Shown: piece by piece, positions 21,113-29,649 of the stretch | Layout of the letters: each line of letters opens with the position of its first letter | Numbering within the stretch: position 1 is the first letter of the stretch | NCBI RefSeq assembly: GCF_014841125.1 | Contig: NZ_JACYTQ010000003.1 | Span: 372,001-436,000, forward strand | Direction of reading: 5' to 3' | DNA length: 64,000 nt | DNA from: Echinicola arenosa | GTDB lineage: Bacteria > Bacteroidota > Bacteroidia > Cytophagales > Cyclobacteriaceae | The notes under the pieces: generated by a model | The model's database searches: none | What the model was told of the DNA's origin: nothing | Seen by the model: only the letters and a program-made list of their open reading frames with translations | Made by a program: the position numbers and the translations under genes

Positions 21113-21820
21113 TTACCAATCTTCATCCTCATCATTGGAGGAAATATTTTCCGTATCATGGTTGAGATTGTAGAAGATTTCTTCATAGTTCTCATTATAT
21201 TGAATGGTTGCCTTTTTCAAGAATGAGTTGGTTTCCAACAAACTTTCATAAGTAGGATTGGCAATATGCTTTGGAATCTTGAAAACCCGGGCGTCATTTT
21301 TTTCAAATGGCGTAGTAACCTTGGCATCAAATAGATAGGGGATGAGCGTTGTGGTACAACTCAATCCAACTTTATCAACCCTGTATTCCTTAAAGTACTC
21401 TTGGAGCCTTTCATTGATCTCATCAAAAAATTCCAAAGTTTCGGCCAAACGAATTCGAGACCCGGCCCTTGACTTGCCTTTTGTTTTTAAATGTTTGATT
21501 TGGCTTTTTCCTTGTTTCTTTCTTACCATGTAGGCCCTAAAAACCCTATGATCTATATTTTCGCCATTTTCAAAGTACCCTATGGAAGCAATTCCTGATC
21601 GAATCATCAGCAGCACATAATTGGTTTCTTCCATTTGGTTTTGCTTCATATCTGAAGGTGAATTCCAAAATATAGGAAGCCTTACTTGAATGACCTTTTC
21701 TTCCTCTTTATAAAAATAAACGGTGTTTTTTGAAACATTAAATTCTTGCTTGAATGGATAAGAATGTAGTTTTAAAAGTAATTTTTCACAGTTTTCAGAA
21801 CTAATCAATTTCTCTTCCAT
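21113..21820 (-). CDS. Possible Vms1-like release-factor (VLRF1) domain protein
   Basis: The 235-residue cytosolic protein contains RKKQGKSQIKHLKTKG immediately followed by KSRAGSRIRLAETLEFFDEI. This resembles the active region of Vms1/ANKZF1-type peptidyl-tRNA hydrolases, where a Gln (here Q103) and a following Lys/Ser-Ala-Gly-Arg segment act on stalled nascent chains. Bacterial relatives have been described in comparative studies as VLRF1. The match is by eye, so the family is probable, not certain. It has an acidic tail, and no operon partner is seen; the divergent neighbour is a HEAT protein. Confidence 0.5.
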   Translation of the reverse strand: MEEKLISSENCEKLLLKLHSYPFKQEFNVSKNTVYFYKEEEKVIQVRLPIFWNSPSDMKQNQMEETNYVLLMIRSGIASIGYFENGENIDHRVFRAYMVRKKQGKSQIKHLKTKGKSRAGSRIRLAETLEFFDEINERLQEYFKEYRVDKVGLSCTTTLIPYLFDAKVTTPFEKNDARVFKIPKHIANPTYESLLETNSFLKKATIQYNENYEEIFYNLNHDTENISSNDEDEDW

Positions 21821-21860
21821 CTTCGGGAATTTAAAGCAATATTAAGAGGTTTGTAAAAGA

Positions 21861-22006
21861 TCCACACTTGCACCAGTAAAGATCAAAAGCAAAGCTAAAT
21901 GATCATTTTGATTTAGCAATCAACTGTTTAGGTCTTCGGACATCAAACTTTCGACTATCCAATCAAAAGATTCAAGCTTACTGGCATCATAGCAGATAAT
22001 CAGATT
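21861..22006. repeat. Intergenic structured repeat, copy A
   Basis: This stretch aligns with copy B at 28059-28190. The left end TCCxCAxTTxxACCAGTAAAGAT aligns without gaps, the middle shares TTTTGATT and an ACTGyTTrAGG-CTTC-GAC block, and the right end shares CATCATxGCxGATAATCAGAT. CCAGTAA (21874-21880) can pair with TTACTGG (21978-21984). An internal stem GCTAAAT/ATTTAGC differs in sequence from the B stem at the same place, as expected for a conserved structure. It lies between two divergent genes, just upstream of a promoter box. Function unknown. Confidence 0.6.
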
Positions 22007-22013
22007 ATCCAAT

Positions 22014-22021
22014 TATCTTTG
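22014..22021 (+). promoter_or_regulatory. Probable -7 box for the HEAT gene
   Basis: TATCTTTG fits TAnnTTTG and lies 26 bp before the start codon at 22048, directly after repeat copy A. Confidence 0.5.
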
Positions 22022-22047
22022 TCAAAGTACCGAAAAAATGAAGAAAC

Positions 22048-22572
22048 ATGGCAGCAAATATTGACCTTTTGATTAATAAAATGTGTGACAAGAAGGAAGA
22101 AGAAGCTTACATCTATGCAGATGAACTGGCCGAAATAGGAGGGGAGGAAGTATTGAACAAGCTATTGATAGTATTAAAGGGAGAGGATGTTGAGAGTGCT
22201 TATCTAGCGGCTCGTGCACTGTCTGCCATGGAAAATAACCAAGAAGCATTGGCTCCGTTATTGGAAGTGATTCATGACAAAAACAATAAGATGAAGAATG
22301 GAACTTTTGTTCAATCTTTGGAAGGATTTGACTTGAGTGAGAAGTTTGTAGACATTTTGAGAATCTATTTATTCGGGAATTTTAAAGCCTCGTTTTTGGC
22401 CAAAGACTACCTAGATTACACTGAATTTGATATTACTCCAAGGACCATAAAAAAGGCTGAAAAACACTGGAAGCACTTTCAGAACAATAGTAAACAAGAC
22501 GAGGCTTTCGAAATAAAAAAAGAAGAAACAGAATCCATCCTTAATGATCTCAAAGCCATGTTTGATGAATAG
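22048..22572 (+). CDS. HEAT-repeat protein
   Basis: The 174-residue cytosolic protein is built of paired helices of HEAT type, seen best in residues 15-85 (AYIYADELAEIGGEEVLNKL, ESAYLAARALSAMEN). Such proteins are binding scaffolds. There is no signal peptide or catalytic motif. It is followed after about 85 bp by a lipoprotein gene on the same strand. Function unknown. Confidence 0.7.
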   Translation: MAANIDLLINKMCDKKEEEAYIYADELAEIGGEEVLNKLLIVLKGEDVESAYLAARALSAMENNQEALAPLLEVIHDKNNKMKNGTFVQSLEGFDLSEKFVDILRIYLFGNFKASFLAKDYLDYTEFDITPRTIKKAEKHWKHFQNNSKQDEAFEIKKEETESILNDLKAMFDE

Positions 22573-22656
22573 TTGAATGCACGATTTTTTCGATCATACT
22601 ATATAAATGTGCTTAAACAATGGTAAATTAGGATATAACTCAAAATTCCTATCGCC

Positions 22657-23250
22657 ATGAAACCCCTTTCTCTCTTTGTTTTATTTCTACTTACCATGCT
22701 ATCTGCTTGCGCACAAGATCAAATAGCCAATAAAGATGAGCAAATTAAATTAGCCGTAAAAGCCGCTCCGGAAGAAAGCCGTGCTGAAGCCATGGTTTAT
22801 GGTTATGATACAGCGGGGGAACTGGTCGTATTGAGGACAGGCACTAACGAGTATATCTGTATCGGTGATGATCCTAACAAAGATGGAATTAGTGTTTCTT
22901 GCTACCACAAAGATTTGGAACCATTTATGGAAAGAGGCAGGGCTTTACGAAAAGAGGGCAAAGACTTTAAAGAAATTTTTGATATCAGAGAGCAAGAAGT
23001 AAAGTCAGGGACTTTGAAAATGCCCAATGATGGTGCCACATTGTTTGTCTTTTCTGCCAATCAAGAAGATTATGACGCATCAACAGGTGAAGTAAAGGAT
23101 GGAAATTTCCGATATGTAGTTTATATTCCCTACGCGACTGTGGAAAGTACAGGACTTCCCTTAAAACCAGAGGCTCCGGGAATGCCCTGGATCATGGATC
23201 CAGGAACACACCGAGCACATATCATGATCACTCCTCCAAAGAACAATTAA
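22657..23250 (+). CDS. Uncharacterised lipoprotein
   Basis: The 197-residue product starts with a signal and lipobox (MLSACAQ, Cys18). The mature part has conserved-looking segments ELVVLRTGTNEYICIGD and MPWIMDPGTHRAHIMITP, and two cysteines about 20 residues apart that could form a disulfide. I do not recognise the family. It may be an outer-membrane or periplasmic lipoprotein. The gene converges on a NIPSNAP gene with only 23 bp between stops. Confidence 0.7.
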   Translation: MKPLSLFVLFLLTMLSACAQDQIANKDEQIKLAVKAAPEESRAEAMVYGYDTAGELVVLRTGTNEYICIGDDPNKDGISVSCYHKDLEPFMERGRALRKEGKDFKEIFDIREQEVKSGTLKMPNDGATLFVFSANQEDYDASTGEVKDGNFRYVVYIPYATVESTGLPLKPEAPGMPWIMDPGTHRAHIMITPPKNN

Positions 23251-23273
23251 AAAGCCCTTGAGGACTGTTTCTT

Positions 23274-24047
23274 TTATAGCTCTGAATAGCTTGCTGGATG
23301 TAAAAGAGTAATATCAATGTGGGATACATTATTTTGGAACCGAGGGTCATCCCTCAACTGAACCCATCCAGCATCTGTTCCAAAGGATTTCCAAGCCGCT
23401 TTTTCAGCTTCCAGATTTTCAAAAGAAGTCATGTACATTAAATTTGGCATTTTATCTCCTACAACTACTTCACCATAAAACAGGGCATTGAAACCAAGTC
23501 GGTCAAAGATTTCTACCTCACCACTGTTGAACATCTCTACTTTGTTATGGAATAGTTTTTCTGTAGGACTTTCATAGCTTCTCAACTCATATATCCTTTC
23601 TTCTTTCGGTCCATTCAACTGCGGTATGGCATAATGGGGCATATCGCTGAAGGCCTTCAACAGAATAGTTTCAATTCGATCAAATGGAGGATTTTCATGG
23701 GAAGCATTTTGATAATTAAGGCCTTCTTCCAAATGTAATACAGAAGCAATATTCATAAATTGCTGAGCATTAGAATACGGTGTAAATACATATATCCTTT
23801 TACCACTCAAGCTATCCGTTTCCACTGGCTTGAAAACACCGACGTGTTCTACTCCCTTTTGGTGCATGGCAGGGATGTAGGCACTTTCCAAGAACTGGTC
23901 GATGGATGCCTCCTGCGCCGCACTGGATAGGTGATAGATTTTGATTTCAAAAACGCTTCTTTCGGGTTTTTCTTGGGCAAATGCCTGCCCAATATTAAAA
24001 TAACAAAGCAACAAAAAGCCAACTATTAGCTTATCTCTAGTTTTCAT
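23274..24047 (-). CDS. Exported NIPSNAP-family protein
   Basis: Two NIPSNAP/ferredoxin-like units are visible, each beginning with a strand of the form FEIKIYHLSS and RIYELRSYESPT, and the second contains the family's typical FNALFYGEVVVG and YMTSFENLEAEKAAWKSF. I start at 24047 (257 residues) because that Met begins a signal peptide ending AFAQ; a start at 24071 would add eight residues ahead of it. The biochemical role of bacterial NIPSNAP proteins is unclear. It is probably periplasmic. Confidence 0.85.
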   Translation of the reverse strand: MKTRDKLIVGFLLLCYFNIGQAFAQEKPERSVFEIKIYHLSSAAQEASIDQFLESAYIPAMHQKGVEHVGVFKPVETDSLSGKRIYVFTPYSNAQQFMNIASVLHLEEGLNYQNASHENPPFDRIETILLKAFSDMPHYAIPQLNGPKEERIYELRSYESPTEKLFHNKVEMFNSGEVEIFDRLGFNALFYGEVVVGDKMPNLMYMTSFENLEAEKAAWKSFGTDAGWVQLRDDPRFQNNVSHIDITLLHPASYSEL

Positions 24048-24159
24048 AGGTAGTGGTTTATTAGGTTTCAATAATTTAAACTTAAATATAATCAGTAGAT
24101 CATGGAAGAAATGATCATTGGACGAATAAATTAGCCGTTTATAAAAAATAAGAAGTGCA

Positions 24160-24191
24160 CAAAAAAGCCATTACATGAGTCACGTAATGGC
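24160..24191 (-). terminator. Rho-independent terminator (minus strand)
   Basis: GCCATTAC (24167-24174) pairs with GTAATGGC (24184-24191), and on the minus strand the stem runs into a T run (24161-24166 read as T). It ends the 81-residue basic protein gene to its right. Confidence 0.75.
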
Positions 24192-24273
24192 ATCGTTTAA
24201 ATATCTATTAATTTAAAAAAGGGTAGGAGAGCTTTTAGAGAATTATTCTTTATTTGATCAGAAAATTAACTTC

Positions 24274-24519
24274 TTAGTCTTCTCGCTTTTTTCTTTCGTC
24301 TTCTCGTTTCGGTCTTTTCTTGTCATCCTTTTCTACAGGTGGCTCAGGAGGAGTATCACTTATGTTTCCAAACTCATCCACGTAAGCAATCATATCTTCC
24401 AATTTTCCACTGGTTTCTTGTTGCTTCCTTTCCAAACGGTTTTCAAATTTTTCTTTTTTCTTCTTTGCTTTTCTGTCTGCCTTCTGCTTTTTGATAAAGC
24501 TATTATTCGATCTTGCCAT
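24274..24519 (-). CDS. Small highly charged protein resembling the N-terminal extension of Bacteroidota cold-shock proteins
   Basis: The 81-residue product is lysine- and glutamate-rich (MARSNNSFIKKQKADRKAKK). Its middle, MIAYVDEFGNISDTPPEP, closely resembles the segment 'MxxYVDExGxxxxTPPDP' that I remember preceding the cold-shock domain in many Bacteroidota CspA-like proteins. Here no cold-shock domain follows; the protein ends in a basic/acidic tail. It is likely cytosolic and may bind nucleic acid or ribosomes (inference). Confidence 0.7.
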   Translation of the reverse strand: MARSNNSFIKKQKADRKAKKKKEKFENRLERKQQETSGKLEDMIAYVDEFGNISDTPPEPPVEKDDKKRPKREDERKKRED

Positions 24520-24789
24520 ATATATTATTTAGTTCCGACATACAAGCAACCCAGCTTTTGTCCAAAACCTTAACAAATAATTTATAGTAAATGATCTAAT
24601 GCATTAGCATTCAACTAGAAATGACATTTGGAAGTAGTCTTAAATAAAAACTTGGGAAATGTGCTCATGTATATTTAACCAAAGGTCAACAAAAAAGAGC
24701 AGGATAGCTAATTGTAACCACTTTATTTTAGGTTTGCCCTTAGGTCATATTCGACTAATTTCTGTCCTGAAATCATCTTTAATTGACTA

Positions 24790-27270
24790 TTATTGATTTC
24801 TCTTGACACCTCTAACGGCCTCTGCATCTAAAGGGTTATCGGGCCAATAATGCTTAGGATATCGACGCTTCATTTCTTTTTTAACTTCAAAATAGGTGTT
24901 TTTCCAGAAACTCCTTAAATCAGAAGTGACCTGGACTGGTTTAAAACCAGGTGACAATAAATGCATGATCACTCCGATCCTTCCCCCATTTACTTTTGGT
25001 GTATCCATAAGCCCAAATACTTCCTGAAGTCGTACCGCCAAAATTGGAGGTTCCCCATCTTTCTGATAAATGATTTTAATGTTTGAACCACTGGGCACCG
25101 TCAATTTTTCAGGAGCCAATTCATCAAGCTTTTGTTGGAGGTCGAAGGGAAGGTCATGCTGTAAGATTTCATGTAGATTAAGCTTTTTGAGTTCATCAGC
25201 TGTATCTAAATCCATTAAATATGGTGCAATCCAATTGGGTGATTTTAAAAGTGTTGATGTACTGACATCTGGCCAATTCTCTTCCGGATTCCATATGTGC
25301 AAAGAATTTACCCTATTCTGCCACTGCTGCACTTTTTCATTAAAATCCAAAAAGCGATTACCTTCCATTTTTATCGCATCCATTAGTGCTTCCATCACCA
25401 AGTCAGGATCAACATCGATAATGGGTTTTGATTGAAGAACAATATGTCCTATTCTCCATTGTCTTTCGGCGACAATCTCGCCTTTACGACTATCCCAACT
25501 CACCACATCTTTTTCTTTGACCATATGGGCAAGATCCCTTGGATTAAGTGGAGCTGCCATGAATATCTTTCCCATACCATCTCTTGCGTCCACATGGGCA
25601 ACGCTGAGCCATGCTTCATGGGCCAAATCATCCTTATGATGCATCATGGCGATTTTACCATTGGTCATCTTGAACTGTGCATTGTTACCCGGTCTGGCAT
25701 GAGCAATCCTCTCTGGATAGGCGTATGTAAGGATCAGGCCAGATTCAAATGGGTCAAAAACTGTGTTTTCTTCCTTAATGTCAAATAGTCGTCTATAATT
25801 TTGGGCTACTTTTTCAATTTTATCAAAACCTCTACCTTGCTTATTTACCGATCTGTGCCTTCTTAATTTTTCAACCCGAAGGTTAATATCAGTGCCTGAA
25901 TCCTTAGGTAATGGATCTCTTTCTTCTAAAATGGCGGCAATATCCGTTGCTAAAGCCAAATGCCCATCTTCTTTTGCCATCAATAACATATGCGCTATTC
26001 TGGGGTGACAAGGAAGCTCCCTAAGTTGCTCTCCATGAGGTGTAAGCTTGTCTTCTTCAACGGCTCCAAGTTGTTGAAGCAAATCTTGGGCTTGCGCTAA
26101 AGCACCTGAAGGGGGAGGGGTGAGCCAAGTCATATTGGGAATATCCTTGATTCCCCATTGAACCAAATCAAGGCATAAAGAAGCCAAATCAGCTTCCATG
26201 ATTTCAGGAACCCTAAATGCCTGCATCCTATCTTCTGTGGCTTTGGTCCAGAGTCTGTAGCATTTCCCTGGTCCCAAGCGCCCAGCACGCCCGGCTCTTT
26301 GGTCTGCTGAATCCTTGGAAATTTTCACAGTCTCCAACCTTGAAAGGCCTGACTTAGGGTCAAACTTGGAGGTTCTCCCAAAACCGGAATCTACTACTAT
26401 AGAAATCCCCTCAATGGTCAAACTTGTCTCTGCAATGGAAGTGGCCAAAACCACTTTTCTTTTCCTTGCGGGGTGAGGCATTATAGCCTGTTGTTGCTTT
26501 TGTGGGGACAACTGACCAAAAAGAGGGCAAATGGCAAATCCCGGTAATTTTTTCTGGAGGATTTCTTCTGTCTTCTTGATCTCTCTTTGCCCTGGTAAGA
26601 AAGCCAATATATCTCCACTATCTTTCTTCGAAGCTATTAGTACGGTTTCAGAAATCAATTCAGGAAGGGTCCACTCATCAGCATCTTGGGTATGAAAAAT
26701 TTCAACTGGATACTGTCTTCCTTTACTTTCCACTATGGGCGCTTGAAGTAAATTGGACAACTGCGGCATATCCAATGTAGCCGACATGACCATAATTCTT
26801 AGGTCTGGCCTGAGAATTTGTTGCACTTCCCTACAAAGTGCCATGGCCACATCTGCATGAATGTTACGTTCATGGAATTCATCAAAAATGACCAATCCCA
26901 CATCTTCCAAAGCATTATCATGATGGATCATCCGGGTCATGATTCCTTCAGTCAACACCTCTATTTGTGTGTTGTCCGTTGCCTTGCTCTCAAACCTGAT
27001 CCGGTAACCTACTCGATCACCGACTTTTTCTCCCAATAAATCAGCCATTCTCATGGCAATGGATTTCGTAGCTAACCGCCGTGGTTCGAGCATCAAAATC
27101 TTCTTGCCTTTTAACCAATCCATATCCATCAAAGTCAAGGGCACCAAAGTACTTTTTCCTGCTCCAGGAGGCGCATGAAGGATAAGGCTGTTATTATTTT
27201 CAAGTTGCTGTTGGACCTGTGGGATAATATCCACCACAGGAAGATTTATTTTTGAGGGATCGAAAGCCAA
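24790..27270 (-). CDS. hrpB: ATP-dependent RNA helicase HrpB
   Basis: The 826-residue product is a DEAH/RHA-type helicase of the HrpB family. Walker A is HAPPGAGKST (32-41), motif II reads DEFH in VIFDEFHERN, and further motifs are SATLDMP, ATSIAETSLTI and QRAGRAGRLGPGKCYRLW. The HrpB C-terminal domain is present (IGVIMHLLSPGFKPVQVTSDL and a terminal basic PKHYWPDNP). The start is a TTG at 27270: an in-frame stop lies 45 bp upstream with no ATG between, and the next internal Met would remove Walker A. Cellular substrate is not established for the family. Confidence 0.95.
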   Translation of the reverse strand: MAFDPSKINLPVVDIIPQVQQQLENNNSLILHAPPGAGKSTLVPLTLMDMDWLKGKKILMLEPRRLATKSIAMRMADLLGEKVGDRVGYRIRFESKATDNTQIEVLTEGIMTRMIHHDNALEDVGLVIFDEFHERNIHADVAMALCREVQQILRPDLRIMVMSATLDMPQLSNLLQAPIVESKGRQYPVEIFHTQDADEWTLPELISETVLIASKKDSGDILAFLPGQREIKKTEEILQKKLPGFAICPLFGQLSPQKQQQAIMPHPARKRKVVLATSIAETSLTIEGISIVVDSGFGRTSKFDPKSGLSRLETVKISKDSADQRAGRAGRLGPGKCYRLWTKATEDRMQAFRVPEIMEADLASLCLDLVQWGIKDIPNMTWLTPPPSGALAQAQDLLQQLGAVEEDKLTPHGEQLRELPCHPRIAHMLLMAKEDGHLALATDIAAILEERDPLPKDSGTDINLRVEKLRRHRSVNKQGRGFDKIEKVAQNYRRLFDIKEENTVFDPFESGLILTYAYPERIAHARPGNNAQFKMTNGKIAMMHHKDDLAHEAWLSVAHVDARDGMGKIFMAAPLNPRDLAHMVKEKDVVSWDSRKGEIVAERQWRIGHIVLQSKPIIDVDPDLVMEALMDAIKMEGNRFLDFNEKVQQWQNRVNSLHIWNPEENWPDVSTSTLLKSPNWIAPYLMDLDTADELKKLNLHEILQHDLPFDLQQKLDELAPEKLTVPSGSNIKIIYQKDGEPPILAVRLQEVFGLMDTPKVNGGRIGVIMHLLSPGFKPVQVTSDLRSFWKNTYFEVKKEMKRRYPKHYWPDNPLDAEAVRGVKRNQ

Positions 27271-27343
27271 AGTAGTAATATTTGTTAAACCAAAGGTAAG
27301 GGGAGTATTGGTTTAATTCAAGGCTTTAATCCTCATAAAAAAT

Positions 27344-27377
27344 TAAGGCCATCTTGAGATTTCCTAAGATGGCCTTA
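27344..27377 (-). terminator. Rho-independent terminator of the DUF2911 gene
   Basis: A 12-bp perfect stem (27344-27355 with 27366-27377) is followed on the minus strand by a T-rich run. It lies between the DUF2911 stop and the hrpB start. Confidence 0.85.
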
Positions 27378-27405
27378 CATTAAATGGGTTCTTTTCTGAT
27401 TAGGG

Positions 27406-27918
27406 TTACTCGATATTTGCCTTTGCCATTCCGTACTCCCAGCGAACTTCAAAACCATCTTCTACTACCTCATATACCAATCTTTCTTCCATAGTAGAAG
27501 ATTCCATAGAAGGTACCGTTACACGAAGTACATCTTTGCTTTCATCATAGTCATAGGCACCCCACTGCTTGGCAACAGAGTTAAAAATAAAAACAGATTC
27601 TTCCTCTCCTGGAATGATGAAAAAGCTGTATTTACCAGCCGGTAAAGTCTCTCCTTCTACTTTAATGTCTTTATCAGTTTCAAATGTAGTAGCATCATTT
27701 GCTCCTGCTCTCCACACTTTTCCAAAAGGTACTAAGTCTCCCCAGATTTGTCTGCCCTTTACACCTGGACTGGAATAATTAATGGTAATGGTAGCACCAT
27801 CGATCTCACCTGAGGCAGTAGCAGCTGGACTGGCCTTTTCTTGTGCATAGACACTGATACATACTAATAAGCTTAAAACAGTTAAAAAGCTAAGCTTGTT
27901 GATCATGCTTGTTTTCAT
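27406..27918 (-). CDS. Exported DUF2911-family protein
   Basis: The product (170 residues from the Met at 27918) has a signal peptide ending VYAQ. The body is the DUF2911 pattern common in Bacteroidota: SPAATASGEIDGATITINYS, GRQIWGDLVPFGKVWRAGAN, TTFETDKDIKVEG and LPAGKYSFFIIPGE. The function of the family is unknown; a periplasmic location is expected. The upstream Met at 27948 is less likely because it would precede the signal peptide by ten polar residues. Confidence 0.93.
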   Translation of the reverse strand: MKTSMINKLSFLTVLSLLVCISVYAQEKASPAATASGEIDGATITINYSSPGVKGRQIWGDLVPFGKVWRAGANDATTFETDKDIKVEGETLPAGKYSFFIIPGEEESVFIFNSVAKQWGAYDYDESKDVLRVTVPSMESSTMEERLVYEVVEDGFEVRWEYGMAKANIE

Positions 27919-28010
27919 GGATTTTTTATTGTTTTGGTTTTGTCTCAATATAAGGAAAAACTAAGAATTATGGCTCAGAATAGAAGGAAAATCAATCATA
28001 GCAAAACAAA

Positions 28011-28043
28011 AAAAGAGACTCCCTTTATAAGGAAATCTCTTTT
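28011..28043 (-). terminator. Probable terminator downstream of mnmA
   Basis: AAAGAGA (28012-28018) pairs with TCTCTTT (28036-28042), with an inner CCTT/AAGG helix and A/T-rich flanks giving a T run on the minus strand. It lies left of repeat copy B, which would make the repeat part of the mnmA 3' untranslated region. Confidence 0.6.
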
Positions 28044-28058
28044 AAAAACATATGTATA

Positions 28059-28190
28059 TCCGCAATTTTACCAGTAAAGATTAAAAGCGAGTAGAAACTA
28101 CCCTTTTGATTAAAATACCAACTGCTTGAGGCTTCCGACCACTTGAGCTAAGGATGTATGGTTACTGTCATCATTGCGGATAATCAGATA
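28059..28190. repeat. Intergenic structured repeat, copy B
   Basis: This is the second copy of the element at 21861-22006. Its ends are perfectly complementary, TCCGCAAT (28059-28066) with ATTGCGGA (28173-28180), and a second pairing CAGTAA/TTACTG lies just inside. An internal hairpin AAAAG..GTAG-AAA-CTAC..CTTTT occupies the position of the different-sequence stem in copy A. It lies between the mnmA stop and a hairpin terminator. It could be a small MITE-like element or a structured RNA. Confidence 0.6.
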
Positions 28191-28215
28191 AATATATTAC
28201 AACATTAAGAACTGG

Positions 28216-29427
28216 TTAAGCAATTACCCCAGAACCAATGCTTTCCTCACCTTCATACCAAGCCACAAACTGCCCCGAGGCAATTCCCTTTTGGGCTTGG
28301 TCAAACAGGACATACAGGCCATTTTCCTTCATGATTAAGGTGGCCATGCTCAAAGGTTGTCTGTACCTGATTCTTGCCAAATACCGCTTGCTTTGACCTT
28401 CGGTCAAGCGAAGGTCTTCTCTGATCCAGTGTACATCTTCCTTAGGTACAAATAATCCGTGTCTCAGTAAGCCTGGATGCTCCTCACCCAAACCTGTATA
28501 AATGATATTTTCTTTGGTATCCGTTTGGATCACAAATAATGGTTTACCCGTCCCTCCAACATTTAAGCCTTTTCTTTGACCAACCGTAAAATAATGGGCT
28601 CCATTATGTTCTGCTATTTTTTTGCCTTGTTCGGCGTGATATTGAAGTGGTAAACAAATTTCGTCCAATACTTCCTGATCAAGCTCTTCCGCTGCCATCC
28701 CAGCAGGTATTTGCTGCCTTTTGTAAACCGGTAAATCATCAGGGACAACCAAAATATCACCTTTCTTTGGTTTCAACTGTTGCTGCAAAAAATCTGGCAA
28801 TCTTACTTTTCCAATAAAGCAGAGACCTTGGCTATCCTTCTTGTCCGCAGTGATCAAATCCTGCTCTTTGGCGATTTTTCTCACCTCTGACTTTTGCAAG
28901 TGGCCAATTGGAAAAAGGGCTTTGGATAATTGCTCCTGACTAAGCTGACATAGAAAATAGCTCTGATCTTTATTGTTGTCTGCACCGGCCAATAATTGGA
29001 ATACAGTTTCTCCATCCACAGTCAGCTCACCTTTTTGACAATAATGCCCAGTGGCCACATAATCCGCTTTGAGTTTTTGGGCTGCTTTCAGAAAAATATC
29101 AAATTTAATCTCTCGGTTGCACAGCACATCAGGATTGGGGGTTCTGCCTGCTTTGTATTCCGCAAACATATAATCCACTATTCTTTCCCTGTATTCCTCA
29201 CTTAGATCAATTGCTTGAAAAGGTATTCCCAGCTTTTCTGCAACCAACATAGCGTCTGTACTATCTTCCATCCAGGGACATTCATTGGAAATGGTTACGG
29301 ATTCGTCATGCCAGTTTTTCATAAACATGCCTATGACTTCATAACCTTCTTTTTGGAGCAAATAGGCCGCTATAGAGCTGTCCACCCCGCCGGAAAGTCC
29401 CACTACTACTCTTTTTTTATCTTTCAT
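28216..29427 (-). CDS. mnmA: tRNA-specific 2-thiouridylase MnmA
   Basis: MnmA thiolates uridine 34 in tRNAs for Lys, Glu and Gln. The 403-residue product has the PP-loop [18 protein letters not shown] (about 7-24), the catalytic cysteine Cys103 in LCNREIKF and the persulfide cysteine Cys203 in QGLCFIGKV. The central ATGHY and the C-terminal barrel ([26 protein letters not shown]) are intact. It is somewhat longer than the E. coli protein because of an insert near residues 235-260. The gene is divergent from the RlmL-like methyltransferase. Confidence 0.97.
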   Translation of the reverse strand: MKDKKRVVVGLSGGVDSSIAAYLLQKEGYEVIGMFMKNWHDESVTISNECPWMEDSTDAMLVAEKLGIPFQAIDLSEEYRERIVDYMFAEYKAGRTPNPDVLCNREIKFDIFLKAAQKLKADYVATGHYCQKGELTVDGETVFQLLAGADNNKDQSYFLCQLSQEQLSKALFPIGHLQKSEVRKIAKEQDLITADKKDSQGLCFIGKVRLPDFLQQQLKPKKGDILVVPDDLPVYKRQQIPAGMAAEELDQEVLDEICLPLQYHAEQGKKIAEHNGAHYFTVGQRKGLNVGGTGKPLFVIQTDTKENIIYTGLGEEHPGLLRHGLFVPKEDVHWIREDLRLTEGQSKRYLARIRYRQPLSMATLIMKENGLYVLFDQAQKGIASGQFVAWYEGEESIGSGVIA

Positions 29428-29649
29428 GACTTTTACATTTTCATGGGGTCAAGGCCCATGAGGTTTAGTAATAAGCCATCAACAATTATGATGGCTGCTT
29501 TGGTTCACAAAAATAGTGAAATCAGTTGGCATTCTTTACAAGCTTTTCCGATGCTGTCAGCATTACTGGTCGGTTTAGAAATTTACCTACCACCGAGCAT
29601 TTGTAATGATGGGAACTCTATTCCATTAAAAATACCTATTTTTGTGCTC

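Noticed and set aside
29215-29649. Upstream extension of the RlmL-like gene on the plus strand
   Set aside because: The frame lies antisense to the start of mnmA, its translation is Phe/His/Tyr-rich, and the THUMP family begins at the Met at 29650.
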